DNA of 46,386 bases from Gammaproteobacteria bacterium (GTDB lineage: Bacteria; Pseudomonadota; Gammaproteobacteria; SZUA-229): positions 1-46,386 of the forward strand of contig WFOC01000094.1 in the NCBI GenBank assembly GCA_015488295.1, read 5' to 3'. Below the pieces are notes generated by a model. It had not been told where the DNA came from. It searched no databases and saw only the letters and a program-made list of their open reading frames with translations. Below, piece by piece: positions 32,567 to 42,282 of the stretch. The translations under genes and the position numbers were made by a program. How positions within the stretch are numbered: position 1 is the first letter of the stretch; each line of letters opens with the position of its first letter.

Positions 32567-33706
32567 TTAAGTTTTATACGGTGATGATTCTAACAAGATC
32601 TCACCATGATGTTTCATGGCTGCGGCTTCACGTTGCAGAAAGTCTGCGATTGCCGGTTTGAACTCGGGGCTGGCAATCCAGTGTGCCGAGCGGGTTCTGG
32701 TTGGCAGAAAACCGCGCCAGATTTTGTGCTCGCCCTGTGCGCCGGGTTCGAAAACCTGTAACTGTTTTTCGATGCAGTATTCGATGCCGGTGTAATAGCA
32801 TACTTCAAAATGCAGGCTGTCGTAATTATCGCTGCAACCCCAGTGCCGGCCGTAAAGTTTTTCCTTGCCTTCAAAGCAGATAGCGGCAGCCACGGTTCGA
32901 CCTTCGTGGTAAGCAAAAAATGCACGCAGTTTATTGGCGACCGCTTTGAAAAAATCCAGCGTCAGTGTCGGCGCGCCGGATTTTTTCAGGAAGGTAACGC
33001 GGTAATAAGCGTACAATAGTTCCCATTGTTTTTCGTTAAGCTGCTCACCGTTGATAACTTCGATCTGCACATTGCCTTCGGCAACTTTCCGGCGTTCGCG
33101 TTTGATGTTTTTGCGCCGTTTGGAAGTGAGCTGTGAAAGAAAATCGTCAAATGATTGATAGCCATTATTGCTCCAGTGAAACTGGTAATCGTAACGTTGC
33201 AGCAAATTGCCTGCTTCAAGTTGTTCGATGTCATCGTTTTCGCAGAACAGAAAATGCGCCGAGGAAAGTTTATTGTTTTCTGAATAAGCAAGCAGGGCGT
33301 TGATCAAACCTTTTTTTATAGCGCTGGATGAGACAGCATCACCGTTTGCATCAATATGATTTTGTTTTGCCAGCAGGCGTGGTCCCTGCGCCGGGGTGAA
33401 CGGAATAGCGCAAACCAGTTTGGGATAATATTCCAGGCCGTGTTTCTGGTAAGCATCGGCCCAGGCCCAGTCAAAAACAAATTCGCCGTAGGAATTTTCT
33501 TTCAGATAAGCCGGGCAGGCACCGATCAAGACATCGTCATCAAAAAGCAGACAGTGTTGCGGTGACCAGCCCCATGGCTGTAAACAGTTGTGCTGTTCGA
33601 GCGCAAGCAGGAAGTCATGCTGGATAAAGGGATTGGCATCGCCTGCCAAAGCGTTCCACTGTTCGGCGGGAACACTGGCGATGTTGTCAGTGAAAACGAT
33701 TTTCAT
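32567..33706 (-). CDS. FemAB/GNAT-like protein of the DUF482 (peptidogalycan) family
   Basis: This 379-residue cytosolic protein belongs to a family annotated as peptidoglycan recognition/biosynthesis or GNAT, with two acetyltransferase-like lobes resembling FemAB. Blocks I recognise are ALAGDANPFIQHDFLLALE near the start, VPYx-like YLKENSYGEFVFDWAWADAY, FLSQLTSKRRKNIKRERRKV, and ICFEGKEKLYGRHWGCSDNYDSLHFE before the C-terminal WRGFLPTRTRSAHWI. Function in proteobacteria is unproven; an aminoacyl- or acyl-transfer role is inferred. It lies between aat and trxB on the same strand; aat is itself an aminoacyl-transferase with a related fold. Confidence 0.82.
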   Translation of the reverse strand: MKIVFTDNIASVPAEQWNALAGDANPFIQHDFLLALEQHNCLQPWGWSPQHCLLFDDDVLIGACPAYLKENSYGEFVFDWAWADAYQKHGLEYYPKLVCAIPFTPAQGPRLLAKQNHIDANGDAVSSSAIKKGLINALLAYSENNKLSSAHFLFCENDDIEQLEAGNLLQRYDYQFHWSNNGYQSFDDFLSQLTSKRRKNIKRERRKVAEGNVQIEVINGEQLNEKQWELLYAYYRVTFLKKSGAPTLTLDFFKAVANKLRAFFAYHEGRTVAAAICFEGKEKLYGRHWGCSDNYDSLHFEVCYYTGIEYCIEKQLQVFEPGAQGEHKIWRGFLPTRTRSAHWIASPEFKPAIADFLQREAAAMKHHGEILLESSPYKT

Positions 33707-33713
33707 TGTAATA

Positions 33714-33758
33714 AAGTCGTAAGTTTTAAGTTACAAGGTAACAGAAAACTTACGACTT
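33714..33758. repeat. Small palindromic element, family 4
   Basis: AAGTCGTAAGTTTT (33714-33727) pairs perfectly over 14 bases with AAAACTTACGACTT (33745-33758). The bases from 33716 read as tandem 7-nt units (GTCGTAA then GTTTTAA and two more). It fills the 73-base gap between trxB and the upstream-lying DUF482 gene, where it could form a 14-bp hairpin in the mRNA. Confidence 0.78.
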
Positions 33759-33779
33759 AAAACATACAATGCACAATGA

Positions 33780-34790
<1,011 letters not shown>

Positions 34791-34954
34791 TTAAAAGTTG
34801 TGGCTTTCACTCAGGTCGCATATATTAGCAAATCTTAATGACAATTGTTTCTGTGAAAAGTTTTATGTGTTTCCCGCTATGAGGGCAGGAACGAGCGTTT
34901 GCAACCGATGTCAGAGAGACAGTCAAGAATAATAAATCAGCGTTGTCTGAAGTT

Positions 34955-36049
34955 ATGAAAATAGGAATTCCCCAGGAAATAATGACCGGCGAAGGCCGTG
35001 TGCCTTTAACGCCGGCTGCGTGTCGTTCACTGGTCGAGGCCGGGCACACGGTGTTCGTGCAGAAAAGTGCCGGCATCCACAGCGGTTATCTCGACAGTGC
35101 ATACCAGCAGGCGGGAGCAGAACTGGTCGATGATGCGCAGCATTTGTATGGATTGGCGCAGCTCATCGTCAAGGTGAAGCAGCCGCTGGCGCAGGATCTG
35201 ACTTTGCTGCGCAGCGATCGCATCCTGTTCAGCTATCTGCACCTGGCGGCAGATGCAACACTGGTGCAGCATCTGTGTGACATTGGCCTGAGTGCGATCC
35301 CGTTTGAATCGGTGGTTGATGAAAGTGGTCAGCTGCCGTTGCTGACACCGATGAGTCAGGTCGCCGGGCGTATTGCGACCATTCGCGGTGCCAGCATGCT
35401 ATTCAGAAATCGAGGTGGTCGTGGTGTTTTGCTCGGCGGAATTGAGGGAGCTGATGCGGGGCGTGTGGTGATTCTGGGAGCCGGGGTAGCGGGCAGTCAT
35501 GCGCTGGCAGTGGCAGTGGCGCTGGGTGCAAAAGTGGATGTGCTGGATCTGGATGAGGGCAAGTTACGTGCCCTGCAGCAGCAATATCCGGGCATCACTA
35601 CACATCTGTCCACGCCGGAAATTGTTGAAACCTTGTGTCTGGAAGCAGACCTGGTTATCGGCGCGGTATTACTCGCCGGTCGCCGCGCACCGGTGGTGCT
35701 GAAGCAGTCGGTGGTGAAAAACATGCATGCCGGCAGCGTTATTGTCGATATTGCGATTGATCAGGGCGGCTGTGTTGAAGGCATTCGCACCACTTCGAGC
35801 GAGCAGCTGTGTTACATCGAACACGGCGTGATTCATTCTGCGGTGCCCAATATGCCAGCGACCGTGGCGCGTACCTCATCACAGGCATTGTCTTCGGTGA
35901 TATTGCCGTATGTGCAGTTGCTTGCCGGTGCTGATCTGGCAGCGATGGCGGCTTCTGAATCAGCGCCGGAACAGGCCTTGTATCGCGCCATGGCAGTGCA
36001 TCAGGGCGGGGTAGTGGATGAAGTGCTGCAGCGTGAAATCGCGTTTTAG
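34955..36049 (+). CDS. ald: Alanine dehydrogenase
   Basis: Ald interconverts L-alanine and pyruvate plus ammonia using NAD. From ATG 34955 the protein is 364 residues. It has the N-terminal MKIGIPQEIMTGEGRVPLTP, the catalytic-lysine block QLIVKVKQP, the histidine in LFSYLHLAAD, RGVLLGGIEGADAGRVVILG leading into the GAGVAGSHALAVAVALGA dinucleotide loop, and VPNMPATVARTSSQAL. An in-frame TTG at 34943 adds four residues and has no better ribosome-binding site. Its product is pyruvate or alanine supply; no regulator is adjacent. It ends 11 bases before palindromic repeat 1D. Confidence 0.94.
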   Translation: MKIGIPQEIMTGEGRVPLTPAACRSLVEAGHTVFVQKSAGIHSGYLDSAYQQAGAELVDDAQHLYGLAQLIVKVKQPLAQDLTLLRSDRILFSYLHLAADATLVQHLCDIGLSAIPFESVVDESGQLPLLTPMSQVAGRIATIRGASMLFRNRGGRGVLLGGIEGADAGRVVILGAGVAGSHALAVAVALGAKVDVLDLDEGKLRALQQQYPGITTHLSTPEIVETLCLEADLVIGAVLLAGRRAPVVLKQSVVKNMHAGSVIVDIAIDQGGCVEGIRTTSSEQLCYIEHGVIHSAVPNMPATVARTSSQALSSVILPYVQLLAGADLAAMAASESAPEQALYRAMAVHQGGVVDEVLQREIAF

Positions 36050-36060
36050 GTTATGAAAAA

Positions 36061-36166
36061 AAGTTGGCAGTTATCAGTGAAAAGAAAAAACCGGAAATCC
36101 CGTGATTGCAGCATAAGCATTGGTTTTGTTTTTACTGCCAACTGATAACTGCCAACTGCCAACTTC
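36061..36166. repeat. Heptamer-armed palindromic element, family 1 copy D
   Basis: The left arm (36061-36079) reads AAGTTGGCAGTTATCAGT. The right arm (about 36131-36166) holds five 7-nt units of CTGCCAA or CTGATAA type. The loop contains GCATAAGC as in copy A. It separates ald from the ftsK promoter. Confidence 0.85.
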
Positions 36167-36202
36167 ATCTTTGATGACATCGTTTTCTGTGCTTTTAAAA
36201 CC

Positions 36203-36232
36203 CTGATATTTTCATTGAATCAAGGGTATAAT
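36203..36232 (+). promoter_or_regulatory. Candidate ftsK promoter
   Basis: CTGATA (36203-36208; 4 of 6) and a perfect TATAAT (36227-36232) have an 18-base spacer. A start near 36239 falls downstream of the first possible ftsK initiation codon (36215), which supports TTG 36278 as the real start. Confidence 0.5.
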
Positions 36233-36277
36233 CTGGCGCAACCATTAGAGAAAATCTACAACAAAAACGGAACGAAA

Positions 36278-38623
36278 TTGGCCCAGGCACGCCGTACAAA
36301 AACAACAACAAACCCGGAAAACAGTGCTGTGATCGTCACGCAAGTGCAGCGCGGCCTGCGTGAAGGTGCTATGCTGGTGTTGATGGCGCTGGCCTTGTTT
36401 CTGTTTACCGCGCTGGTTACCTACGACTCTGCCGACCCCGGCTGGTCGTATACCGGTGATCGCGAATCGGTGCACAATGCCGCTGGTATCGTCGGTGCCT
36501 GGTTTGCCGATGTGCTGTATAACCTGTTCGGTTATCTCTCCTATCTTTTCCCGGTCATCATCGCCTACAGCGGCTGGCTGGTGCTGCGCAGCAATCACAT
36601 CGAAGTGGATAAAGACATCGATTACCACGAGCTGGGTATTCGCTGGGCGGGCTTTTTTGTCACGGTAGCGATGGGCTGCGCCCTGACCAGCATGCATTTT
36701 GCCACCACCAACGGCGCGCTACCGCTGGATGGTGGCGGCATTCTCGGTCGCTGGCTGGGTGATGCCATGGCCAGTTCGCTGGGGCTGCTCGGCTCAACCC
36801 TGATTTTGCTGGCGCTGTTCCTCGCCGGTATCACCCTGTTCAGCGGCCTGTCCTGGTTTCGCGTTATCGATACCATCGGTTATGGCGCGATGGTGGCCTA
36901 TTACTGGGTGACCACGCGCATCGTGCAGATGCTGGAAAACCGGCAGACCATCAAGGCGGGTGAGGAGGCCAAACAACAGCGCCAGGAAGTGGTCGCGGCG
37001 GTGAAGAAAAAACAGGAAGCGCGTGAGGCCAGGGGCGGCAAGGAAGTACGCATCGAGCCGGTGATGAAAAAAGTCGAAATCTCCGAGCGCATGGACAGAG
37101 AAAAACAGATCCAGCTGTTCGAAGCACCGGCGGATTCCGAGCTGCCGGCCCTGCGCTTACTCGATCCGCCGCAGCCGCAGGAGCAAGGTTTTTCTACCGA
37201 GGCGCTGGAAGCTCTGTCGCGGCTGGTCGAGATCAAACTGGCCGATTTCGGTGTCGAAGTCGAAGTGGTCGCGGTACATCCCGGTCCGGTCATCACCCGT
37301 TTTGAAATGGAGCCGGCACCTGGCATCAAGGCCAGCAAGATCACCGCGCTGTCGAAAGATCTGGCGCGTTCGCTTTCGGTGCCGAGCATTCTGGTGGTGG
37401 AAGTCATTCCCGGTAAAACCTGCGTCGGTCTGGAAATTCCGAATGAGCATCGTGAGATCGTTTCATTAAGTGAAATTCTCATGTCCACGCAATATGATAA
37501 ATCTGCCTCGCCGCTGACGCTGGGTCTGGGCAAGGACATCGCTGGCCATCCGGTGGTGGCCGATCTGGGCAAGATGCCGCATCTGCTGGTGGCCGGTACC
37601 ACCGGTTCGGGTAAATCGGTTTGTGTTAACGCACTGCTGATCAGCCTGTTATACAAGGCGAAACCGGATGAAGTACGGCTGATCCTGATCGATCCAAAAA
37701 TGCTGGAGCTGAATGTTTACGAAGGCATCGCGCATCTGCTAACACCGGTGGTCACCGACATGAAAGAAGCGGCCAACGCTTTGCGCTGGTGTGTTGGCGA
37801 GATGGAGCGTCGTTATGAACTGATGTCCGGCCTCGGCGTGCGAAACATCGCCGGTTACAACCGCAAGGTAAAAGATGCCATCGAAGCTGGCGAACCTATC
37901 GAAGACCCGACCTTCAATCCGGACACCAACCCACCGGGCGCGCAACCGCAAAAATTGCAACCACTGCCATACATCGTGGTGGTGGTCGATGAGTTTGCCG
38001 ATCTGTTCATGGTGGTTGGTAAAAAGATTGAAGAGCTGATCGCACGCATCACACAGAAAGCACGCGCCGCTGGTATTCATTTGATTCTGGCGACGCAACG
38101 GCCATCGGTTGATGTGGTCACCGGCCTGATCAAATCCAACATCCCCACGCGCATCGCGTTTCAGGTTTCATCACGGGTGGACTCACGCACCATTCTTGAT
38201 CAGATGGGCGCGGAAAACCTGCTCGGTCATGGTGACATGTTATACATGGAAGCGGGCAGTGGCCTGCCGGTGCGCGTGCACGGTGCCTTTGTTGATGACC
38301 ACGAAGTGCATCGCGTGGTGGCCTTTCTCAAGGAACAGAACGAGCCGGATTACATCGAAGAGATTACTCAGGAAAGCGCCACCATGCTGCCGGGTGAAAA
38401 ACCGGCCAATGGCAGTGGTGAAGATATGGATGCTTTGTATGATGAAGCTGTGGCCATCGTTACGCAAACGCGCAAGGCTTCAATTTCCTATGTGCAACGT
38501 CGGCTGAAAATCGGCTACAACCGTGCAGCCAGAATGATCGAAGAGATGGAAGCAGCGGGTGTGGTAAGTGCCATGCAGTCCAATGGTTCGCGGGAAGTGC
38601 TGGCTCCGCCGCCACCGGAATAA
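36278..38623 (+). CDS. ftsK: DNA translocase FtsK
   Basis: FtsK anchors at the septum and pumps chromosome ends toward dif, activating XerCD. From TTG 36278 the protein is 781 residues. Four membrane segments occupy about 33-180. A charged linker follows ([16 protein letters not shown]), then the motor with Walker [17 protein letters not shown] (about 438-453), Walker [15 protein letters not shown] and [23 protein letters not shown]. The C-terminal gamma winged helix ([24 protein letters not shown]) reads KOPS. The short linker puts it in the Pseudomonas-like size class rather than the 1,300-residue enteric form. The start is uncertain: TTG 36215 is also open, but the candidate promoter overlaps it. 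lolA starts 4 bases after the stop. Confidence 0.95.
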   Translation: MAQARRTKTTTNPENSAVIVTQVQRGLREGAMLVLMALALFLFTALVTYDSADPGWSYTGDRESVHNAAGIVGAWFADVLYNLFGYLSYLFPVIIAYSGWLVLRSNHIEVDKDIDYHELGIRWAGFFVTVAMGCALTSMHFATTNGALPLDGGGILGRWLGDAMASSLGLLGSTLILLALFLAGITLFSGLSWFRVIDTIGYGAMVAYYWVTTRIVQMLENRQTIKAGEEAKQQRQEVVAAVKKKQEAREARGGKEVRIEPVMKKVEISERMDREKQIQLFEAPADSELPALRLLDPPQPQEQGFSTEALEALSRLVEIKLADFGVEVEVVAVHPGPVITRFEMEPAPGIKASKITALSKDLARSLSVPSILVVEVIPGKTCVGLEIPNEHREIVSLSEILMSTQYDKSASPLTLGLGKDIAGHPVVADLGKMPHLLVAGTTGSGKSVCVNALLISLLYKAKPDEVRLILIDPKMLELNVYEGIAHLLTPVVTDMKEAANALRWCVGEMERRYELMSGLGVRNIAGYNRKVKDAIEAGEPIEDPTFNPDTNPPGAQPQKLQPLPYIVVVVDEFADLFMVVGKKIEELIARITQKARAAGIHLILATQRPSVDVVTGLIKSNIPTRIAFQVSSRVDSRTILDQMGAENLLGHGDMLYMEAGSGLPVRVHGAFVDDHEVHRVVAFLKEQNEPDYIEEITQESATMLPGEKPANGSGEDMDALYDEAVAIVTQTRKASISYVQRRLKIGYNRAARMIEEMEAAGVVSAMQSNGSREVLAPPPPE

Positions 38624-38625
38624 AC

Positions 38626-38659
38626 AGTGAAAAGTGAAAAGCGAAAAGTGAAAAATGAA
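38626..38659. repeat. Single arm of a family 2 heptamer element inside the lolA start
   Basis: Four consecutive 7-nt units of type AGTGAAA, then AATGAA, begin 3 bases after the ftsK stop. No matching right arm is evident; the downstream sequence is coding for the LolA signal peptide. The arm encodes the first residues of LolA. Confidence 0.75.
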
Positions 38660-39310
38660 CGCAAAAACATACTGGTGAGACTGTTTTTTATAAACGTCTT
38701 TTTGTTTTTTATATTTTCTTCTACGAGTGTGCTCGCAGAGCAAAAAAAACTATCAACAGGGGAAGTTTATCTGGAGAATTTTTTAGCTAAGACGCAGACC
38801 CTGGAAGCAGGGTTTCAGCAGACTTTGCGGGCGTATGATGGTGAGGTGTTGCAGCAGACCGAGGGCGAGTTTTATCTGCAGCGTCCGGGGTTATTTCGCT
38901 GGAATTATAAAACCCCTTACGAGCAGGTGATTGTTTCTGATGGTGAAAAAATCTGGATTTATGATGTTGATCTGCAGCAGGTGACGGTGCAGAAACAGTC
39001 GTCCGGTTTGCCGGCGACACCGATGTCTTTACTGCAGGACAGTTCGACTCTGCATAAAAATTTCAGGGTTACGCCGATTGATGAGAAAAACGGTGTGTAT
39101 CGTTTAAAGCTGGAAAGCAAATCCGGTGAATCCGATTTCGGTGAGATCGTGATCGGGCTGGATGACAAGGGTCTGCGCTTTATGCAGTTGCACGACCAGT
39201 TTGAACAGGTCACTGATATTGTGTTTTCAGACATCGCTGCCAACAAAAAACTGGCGAAAGAAATCTTCGAATTTATTCCACCCGAAGGAGTAGACGTTTT
39301 TGGCGGCTAG
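38627..39310 (+). CDS. lolA: Outer-membrane lipoprotein carrier protein LolA
   Basis: LolA carries lipoproteins from LolCDE through the periplasm to LolB. From GTG 38627 the product is 227 residues with a signal peptide cleaved after SVLA (Ala37). The mature domain has the family pattern VYLENFLAKTQTLEAGFQQTL, GEFYLQRPGLFRWNYKTPYEQVIVSDG, KIWIYDVDLQQVTV and LLQDSS. There is no ATG; GTG 38627 with GGAA 6 bases upstream is the best start, GTG 38648 and 38675 being alternatives. The first 13 residues (MKSEKRKVKNERK) are encoded by the tandem AGTGAAA repeat arm and act as a long basic n-region. This is the standard ftsK-lolA-rarA order. Confidence 0.93.
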   Translation: MKSEKRKVKNERKNILVRLFFINVFLFFIFSSTSVLAEQKKLSTGEVYLENFLAKTQTLEAGFQQTLRAYDGEVLQQTEGEFYLQRPGLFRWNYKTPYEQVIVSDGEKIWIYDVDLQQVTVQKQSSGLPATPMSLLQDSSTLHKNFRVTPIDEKNGVYRLKLESKSGESDFGEIVIGLDDKGLRFMQLHDQFEQVTDIVFSDIAANKKLAKEIFEFIPPEGVDVFGG

Positions 39311-39324
39311 CTTATGAGTATGTC

Positions 39325-40659
39325 ATGACCGGCGAACTCTTCCCTGAACAAAACGCGCAACCTTACCGGCCACTCGCCGACAGGATGCGTCCGCAAACTC
39401 TGGCAGAATATATCGGTCAGGAACATATCATCGGCCCGGGAAAAACCTTAAGCCAGGCAATCGAAAACCAGATGCTGCACTCGATGGTTTTCTGGGGGCC
39501 GCCCGGCACCGGAAAAACCACACTGGCGAAAATTATCGCCAATTCTGTGCAGGCACATTTTATTAATCTGTCAGCAGTGCTTTCCGGGGTGAAAGATATT
39601 CGTGAAGCCATCGCCCAGGCAAAACAGTGGCAGGCACAGGGCGAGCTGACCATTCTGTTTGTCGATGAGGTGCACCGTTTTAATAAATCGCAGCAGGATG
39701 CTTTTCTGCCATACGTGGAAGACGGCACTATCTTTTTCATTGGTGCCACCACAGAAAATCCCTCGTTTGAATTAAACAATGCGCTGCTGTCGCGCGTTAA
39801 AACCTATGTTTTAAAATCGTTGAGTGAAGAAAGTTTATCGGCGGTTATCAAAACAGCGCTGCAAAATGATGAACAGTTAAAGGCGATGAACGTCGCCATC
39901 GATGACGATTCCTTGCAACTGCTGGCGCAGGTCTCCGACGGTGATGCACGACGGGCGCTGAATTTTCTGGAGATTGCCTGTGACCTGGCCGAGACAGAAA
40001 ACGATTCTTCAACGTCGTGCAAAATCGATAAAAATATTGTGCAGAATGTCACCTCGCAAACCCTGCGTCGTTTCGACAAGGGCGGTGATCTTTTTTATGA
40101 ACAGATTTCAGCGCTGCATAAATCAGTGCGCGGCAGCAATCCTGATGCCGCGCTTTACTGGTTTTGCCGAATGATCGATGGTGGCTGTGATCCGCTGTAT
40201 ATTGCTCGCCGCGTAGTGCGCATTGCTTCGGAAGATATCGGCAACGCTGATCCGCGTGGCCTGCAACTGGCGCTGGATGCCTGGCAGACCTTTGAACGTC
40301 TCGGCAGTCCGGAAGGTGAACTTGCTATTGCACAGGCTATTGTTTTTCTGTCCTGCGCCGCAAAAAGTAATGCGGTGTATTTTGCTTACAAAGAGGCGAT
40401 GGCGGATGCAAAAAATTCGGCATCGCTGGACGTGCCGGAACATCTGCGAAATGCGCCAACGCAACTGATGAAAGAGCTGGGTTACGGCAAGGATTACCGT
40501 TATGCGCATGATGAGCATGATGCCTTTGCCGCCGGTGAAACTTATTTTCCGGAAGCGATGGGTGAGAAACAATATTACCAGCCTGTCGACCGTGGCCTGG
40601 AAGCCAAAATAAAACAGAAGCTGGATCACCTGCGGGCGCTGAATACAGCTGATAAATAA
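39325..40659 (+). CDS. rarA: Replication-associated recombination protein A
   Basis: RarA (MgsA) is a clamp-loader-like AAA+ ATPase that acts at stalled forks with SSB. The 444-residue protein has PLADRMRPQTLAEYIGQEHI, Walker A WGPPGTGKTTLAKI, Walker B LFVDEVHRFNKSQQDAFLPYVEDG, sensor-1 GATTENPSFELNNALLSR and sensor-2 GDARRALNFLE. The C-terminal tetramerisation region has FYEQISALHKSVRGSNPDAALYWFCRM. ATG 39325 lies 14 bases after lolA, so the three genes form one operon. Confidence 0.96.
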   Translation: MTGELFPEQNAQPYRPLADRMRPQTLAEYIGQEHIIGPGKTLSQAIENQMLHSMVFWGPPGTGKTTLAKIIANSVQAHFINLSAVLSGVKDIREAIAQAKQWQAQGELTILFVDEVHRFNKSQQDAFLPYVEDGTIFFIGATTENPSFELNNALLSRVKTYVLKSLSEESLSAVIKTALQNDEQLKAMNVAIDDDSLQLLAQVSDGDARRALNFLEIACDLAETENDSSTSCKIDKNIVQNVTSQTLRRFDKGGDLFYEQISALHKSVRGSNPDAALYWFCRMIDGGCDPLYIARRVVRIASEDIGNADPRGLQLALDAWQTFERLGSPEGELAIAQAIVFLSCAAKSNAVYFAYKEAMADAKNSASLDVPEHLRNAPTQLMKELGYGKDYRYAHDEHDAFAAGETYFPEAMGEKQYYQPVDRGLEAKIKQKLDHLRALNTADK

Positions 40660-40791
40660 TCTGGAAATTTGCGCTGCTCATTTCTTCCGGTAAAGCAAAA
40701 TATACCGTTCATCCAAAAGTTTTTTTTCGTCGTATATCTTTGATATTTTTCACTATACTCAATCAGTAATTCAAACAACCAGTATAGAAAT

Positions 40792-41109
40792 ATGGCGCGT
40801 AATCAGGAAAGGGCATCAGCGGAAGGGTACTGTATACAGATTCTGATTGTTAATGGTGAAGTGCAGAACAATCTTTCTCATAAGTCATTTTATATCGAAA
40901 ATATTGGCAAGGGCGGCTTCCGTTTTATCTCTGATGTAAAGTTTGAACTGGAAGACCGGGTGCAGGTTCTACTGCGTTTTCCCGATGACCGTTCTCAGGA
41001 AGTACTGGGTCGTATCTGTTACAGTGAAGAAACGGCGGATGCAAATAACATGGCTTATGGTTTCAGTGTTATTGACGGGTTTTATACTTTGCTTGCATCC
41101 AGTGGCTAA
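40792..41109 (+). CDS. Stand-alone PilZ domain protein
   Basis: PilZ domains bind c-di-GMP. This 105-residue protein has an N-terminal R3-N-Q-E-R7, which fits RxxxR, then a six-stranded barrel pattern. The second motif reads N37-I-G-K-G-G42 where D/N-x-S-x-x-G is usual, so the Ser is replaced by Gly; binding is likely but not certain. RVQVLLRFPDDRSQEVLGRICY and AYGFSVIDG are barrel strands. It starts 132 bases after rarA and ends 42 bases before the SGNH gene, so it may be co-transcribed with the carbamoyltransferase cassette and control it; this is inference. TATACT at 40754-40759 is a possible -10 box. Confidence 0.82.
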   Translation: MARNQERASAEGYCIQILIVNGEVQNNLSHKSFYIENIGKGGFRFISDVKFELEDRVQVLLRFPDDRSQEVLGRICYSEETADANNMAYGFSVIDGFYTLLASSG

Positions 41110-41151
41110 ACATTAGAATATTCACCTTCTTCAGTTACTGGGCTTTCTTTT

Positions 41152-42282
41152 GTGAAAGACAAAACATCCGGAAAACCTCAAAAACTTTTTATCTTCCTTA
41201 GTTTAATTATCAGCCTGAGTGTCAGTCTGCTTGTGGCTGAATGGGCGTTGCAATACCAGCGTCAGTCGTTCGAGCATGAAATCCGTTCCAGTGAACAAAT
41301 GACACCGGGAATGATTCTTTATGATGCGCAACTTGGCTGGAAGTTAAAACCGCTCTGGTCAGGAAAACATCATCACTATGATTACGATGCTGCCTACACG
41401 GTAAACCAGGAAGGTTTTCGTGGCACAGATGCGCAGCCTCAAGATGTTGACTACGCAATTATTGGTGACAGTTTCAGTTTTGGTCTTGGGGTAAATGATG
41501 ATGAGACTTTTATGGCTTTGCTGAATTCAAATAGCAAGGTTGGCCGGGTTTTTCGCAATTACAGTGTGCCCGGGTACAGCACCGATCAGCAGTTGTTATT
41601 ACTGCACAGACTGAAAGATGCGATTAAATCAGAAGTTATTCTGGTGGTTTATCTGGGTAACGATATTTTTGACAATATGCGCGACTATCCGTTACAGGCA
41701 GAACATGCCAAACCCTATTTCAAGCTGGATGGTGGAAAGCTTGCCCTGCATAATACGCCGGTGCCGCTTACACCAAAGCCAGCGCTTACGCGTAAAGACA
41801 GTGTTTCCAGTATTGTTCTTGGTGAAACCCGTTCGTCGTATGCTTTTTCTGACTGGCTTGCAGGGCTGGAGATTAGCAGGCGTTTGGGCTTGTTTCAGAA
41901 AAATGTTCAGTTATCTGATGAAGCAATGGCACAGCGATTTTCTGACTCGCTTGAATTATTCAGCAGGCTGGTTCTAGAGATTAATAAAATCGTTACTGAA
42001 AACAATGCCCGTTTAAACGTGGTTTTGCTGCCGGGGCGTTCTTATGTGGAACAGCCTGCAAGCCTGTCGGCACAGTATCAGGAATATTTTCGCCGCTACA
42101 CCATGTCTTTTTTTGCTACCTCTAATATACAGCTGATGGATCTTGCATCACATCTGAGAGACTTGCATGATAAGGGTGAAAAAAATATGTATTATCCCAA
42201 TGAGGGACACTTGACTCCGCTGGGGCATCAGCATGTTGCTCAATATCTCGCTGAAAAAATAACGAATACAAAATTACGATGA
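41152..42282 (+). CDS. Membrane-anchored SGNH/GDSL hydrolase (SxtL-like position)
   Basis: The 376-residue protein begins at GTG 41152 with a basic tail and one membrane segment (about 11-31), so the catalytic part is probably periplasmic. The SGNH domain has the nucleophile block IIGDSFSFGLGV (Ser107), Gly in NYSVPGYSTDQQL, Asn in YLGNDIFDN and the C-terminal NEGHLTPLGHQHVAQYL with His353. The usual Asp-Gly-His reads Glu351-Gly-His353, so the acid is changed. SGNH enzymes remove or move acyl groups on sugars, lipids or peptides. Its stop overlaps the next start by four bases (ATGA). In saxitoxin clusters a GDSL gene (sxtL) lies with sxtI-J-K; the parallel suggests a shared pathway here. Confidence 0.85.
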   Translation: MKDKTSGKPQKLFIFLSLIISLSVSLLVAEWALQYQRQSFEHEIRSSEQMTPGMILYDAQLGWKLKPLWSGKHHHYDYDAAYTVNQEGFRGTDAQPQDVDYAIIGDSFSFGLGVNDDETFMALLNSNSKVGRVFRNYSVPGYSTDQQLLLLHRLKDAIKSEVILVVYLGNDIFDNMRDYPLQAEHAKPYFKLDGGKLALHNTPVPLTPKPALTRKDSVSSIVLGETRSSYAFSDWLAGLEISRRLGLFQKNVQLSDEAMAQRFSDSLELFSRLVLEINKIVTENNARLNVVLLPGRSYVEQPASLSAQYQEYFRRYTMSFFATSNIQLMDLASHLRDLHDKGEKNMYYPNEGHLTPLGHQHVAQYLAEKITNTKLR

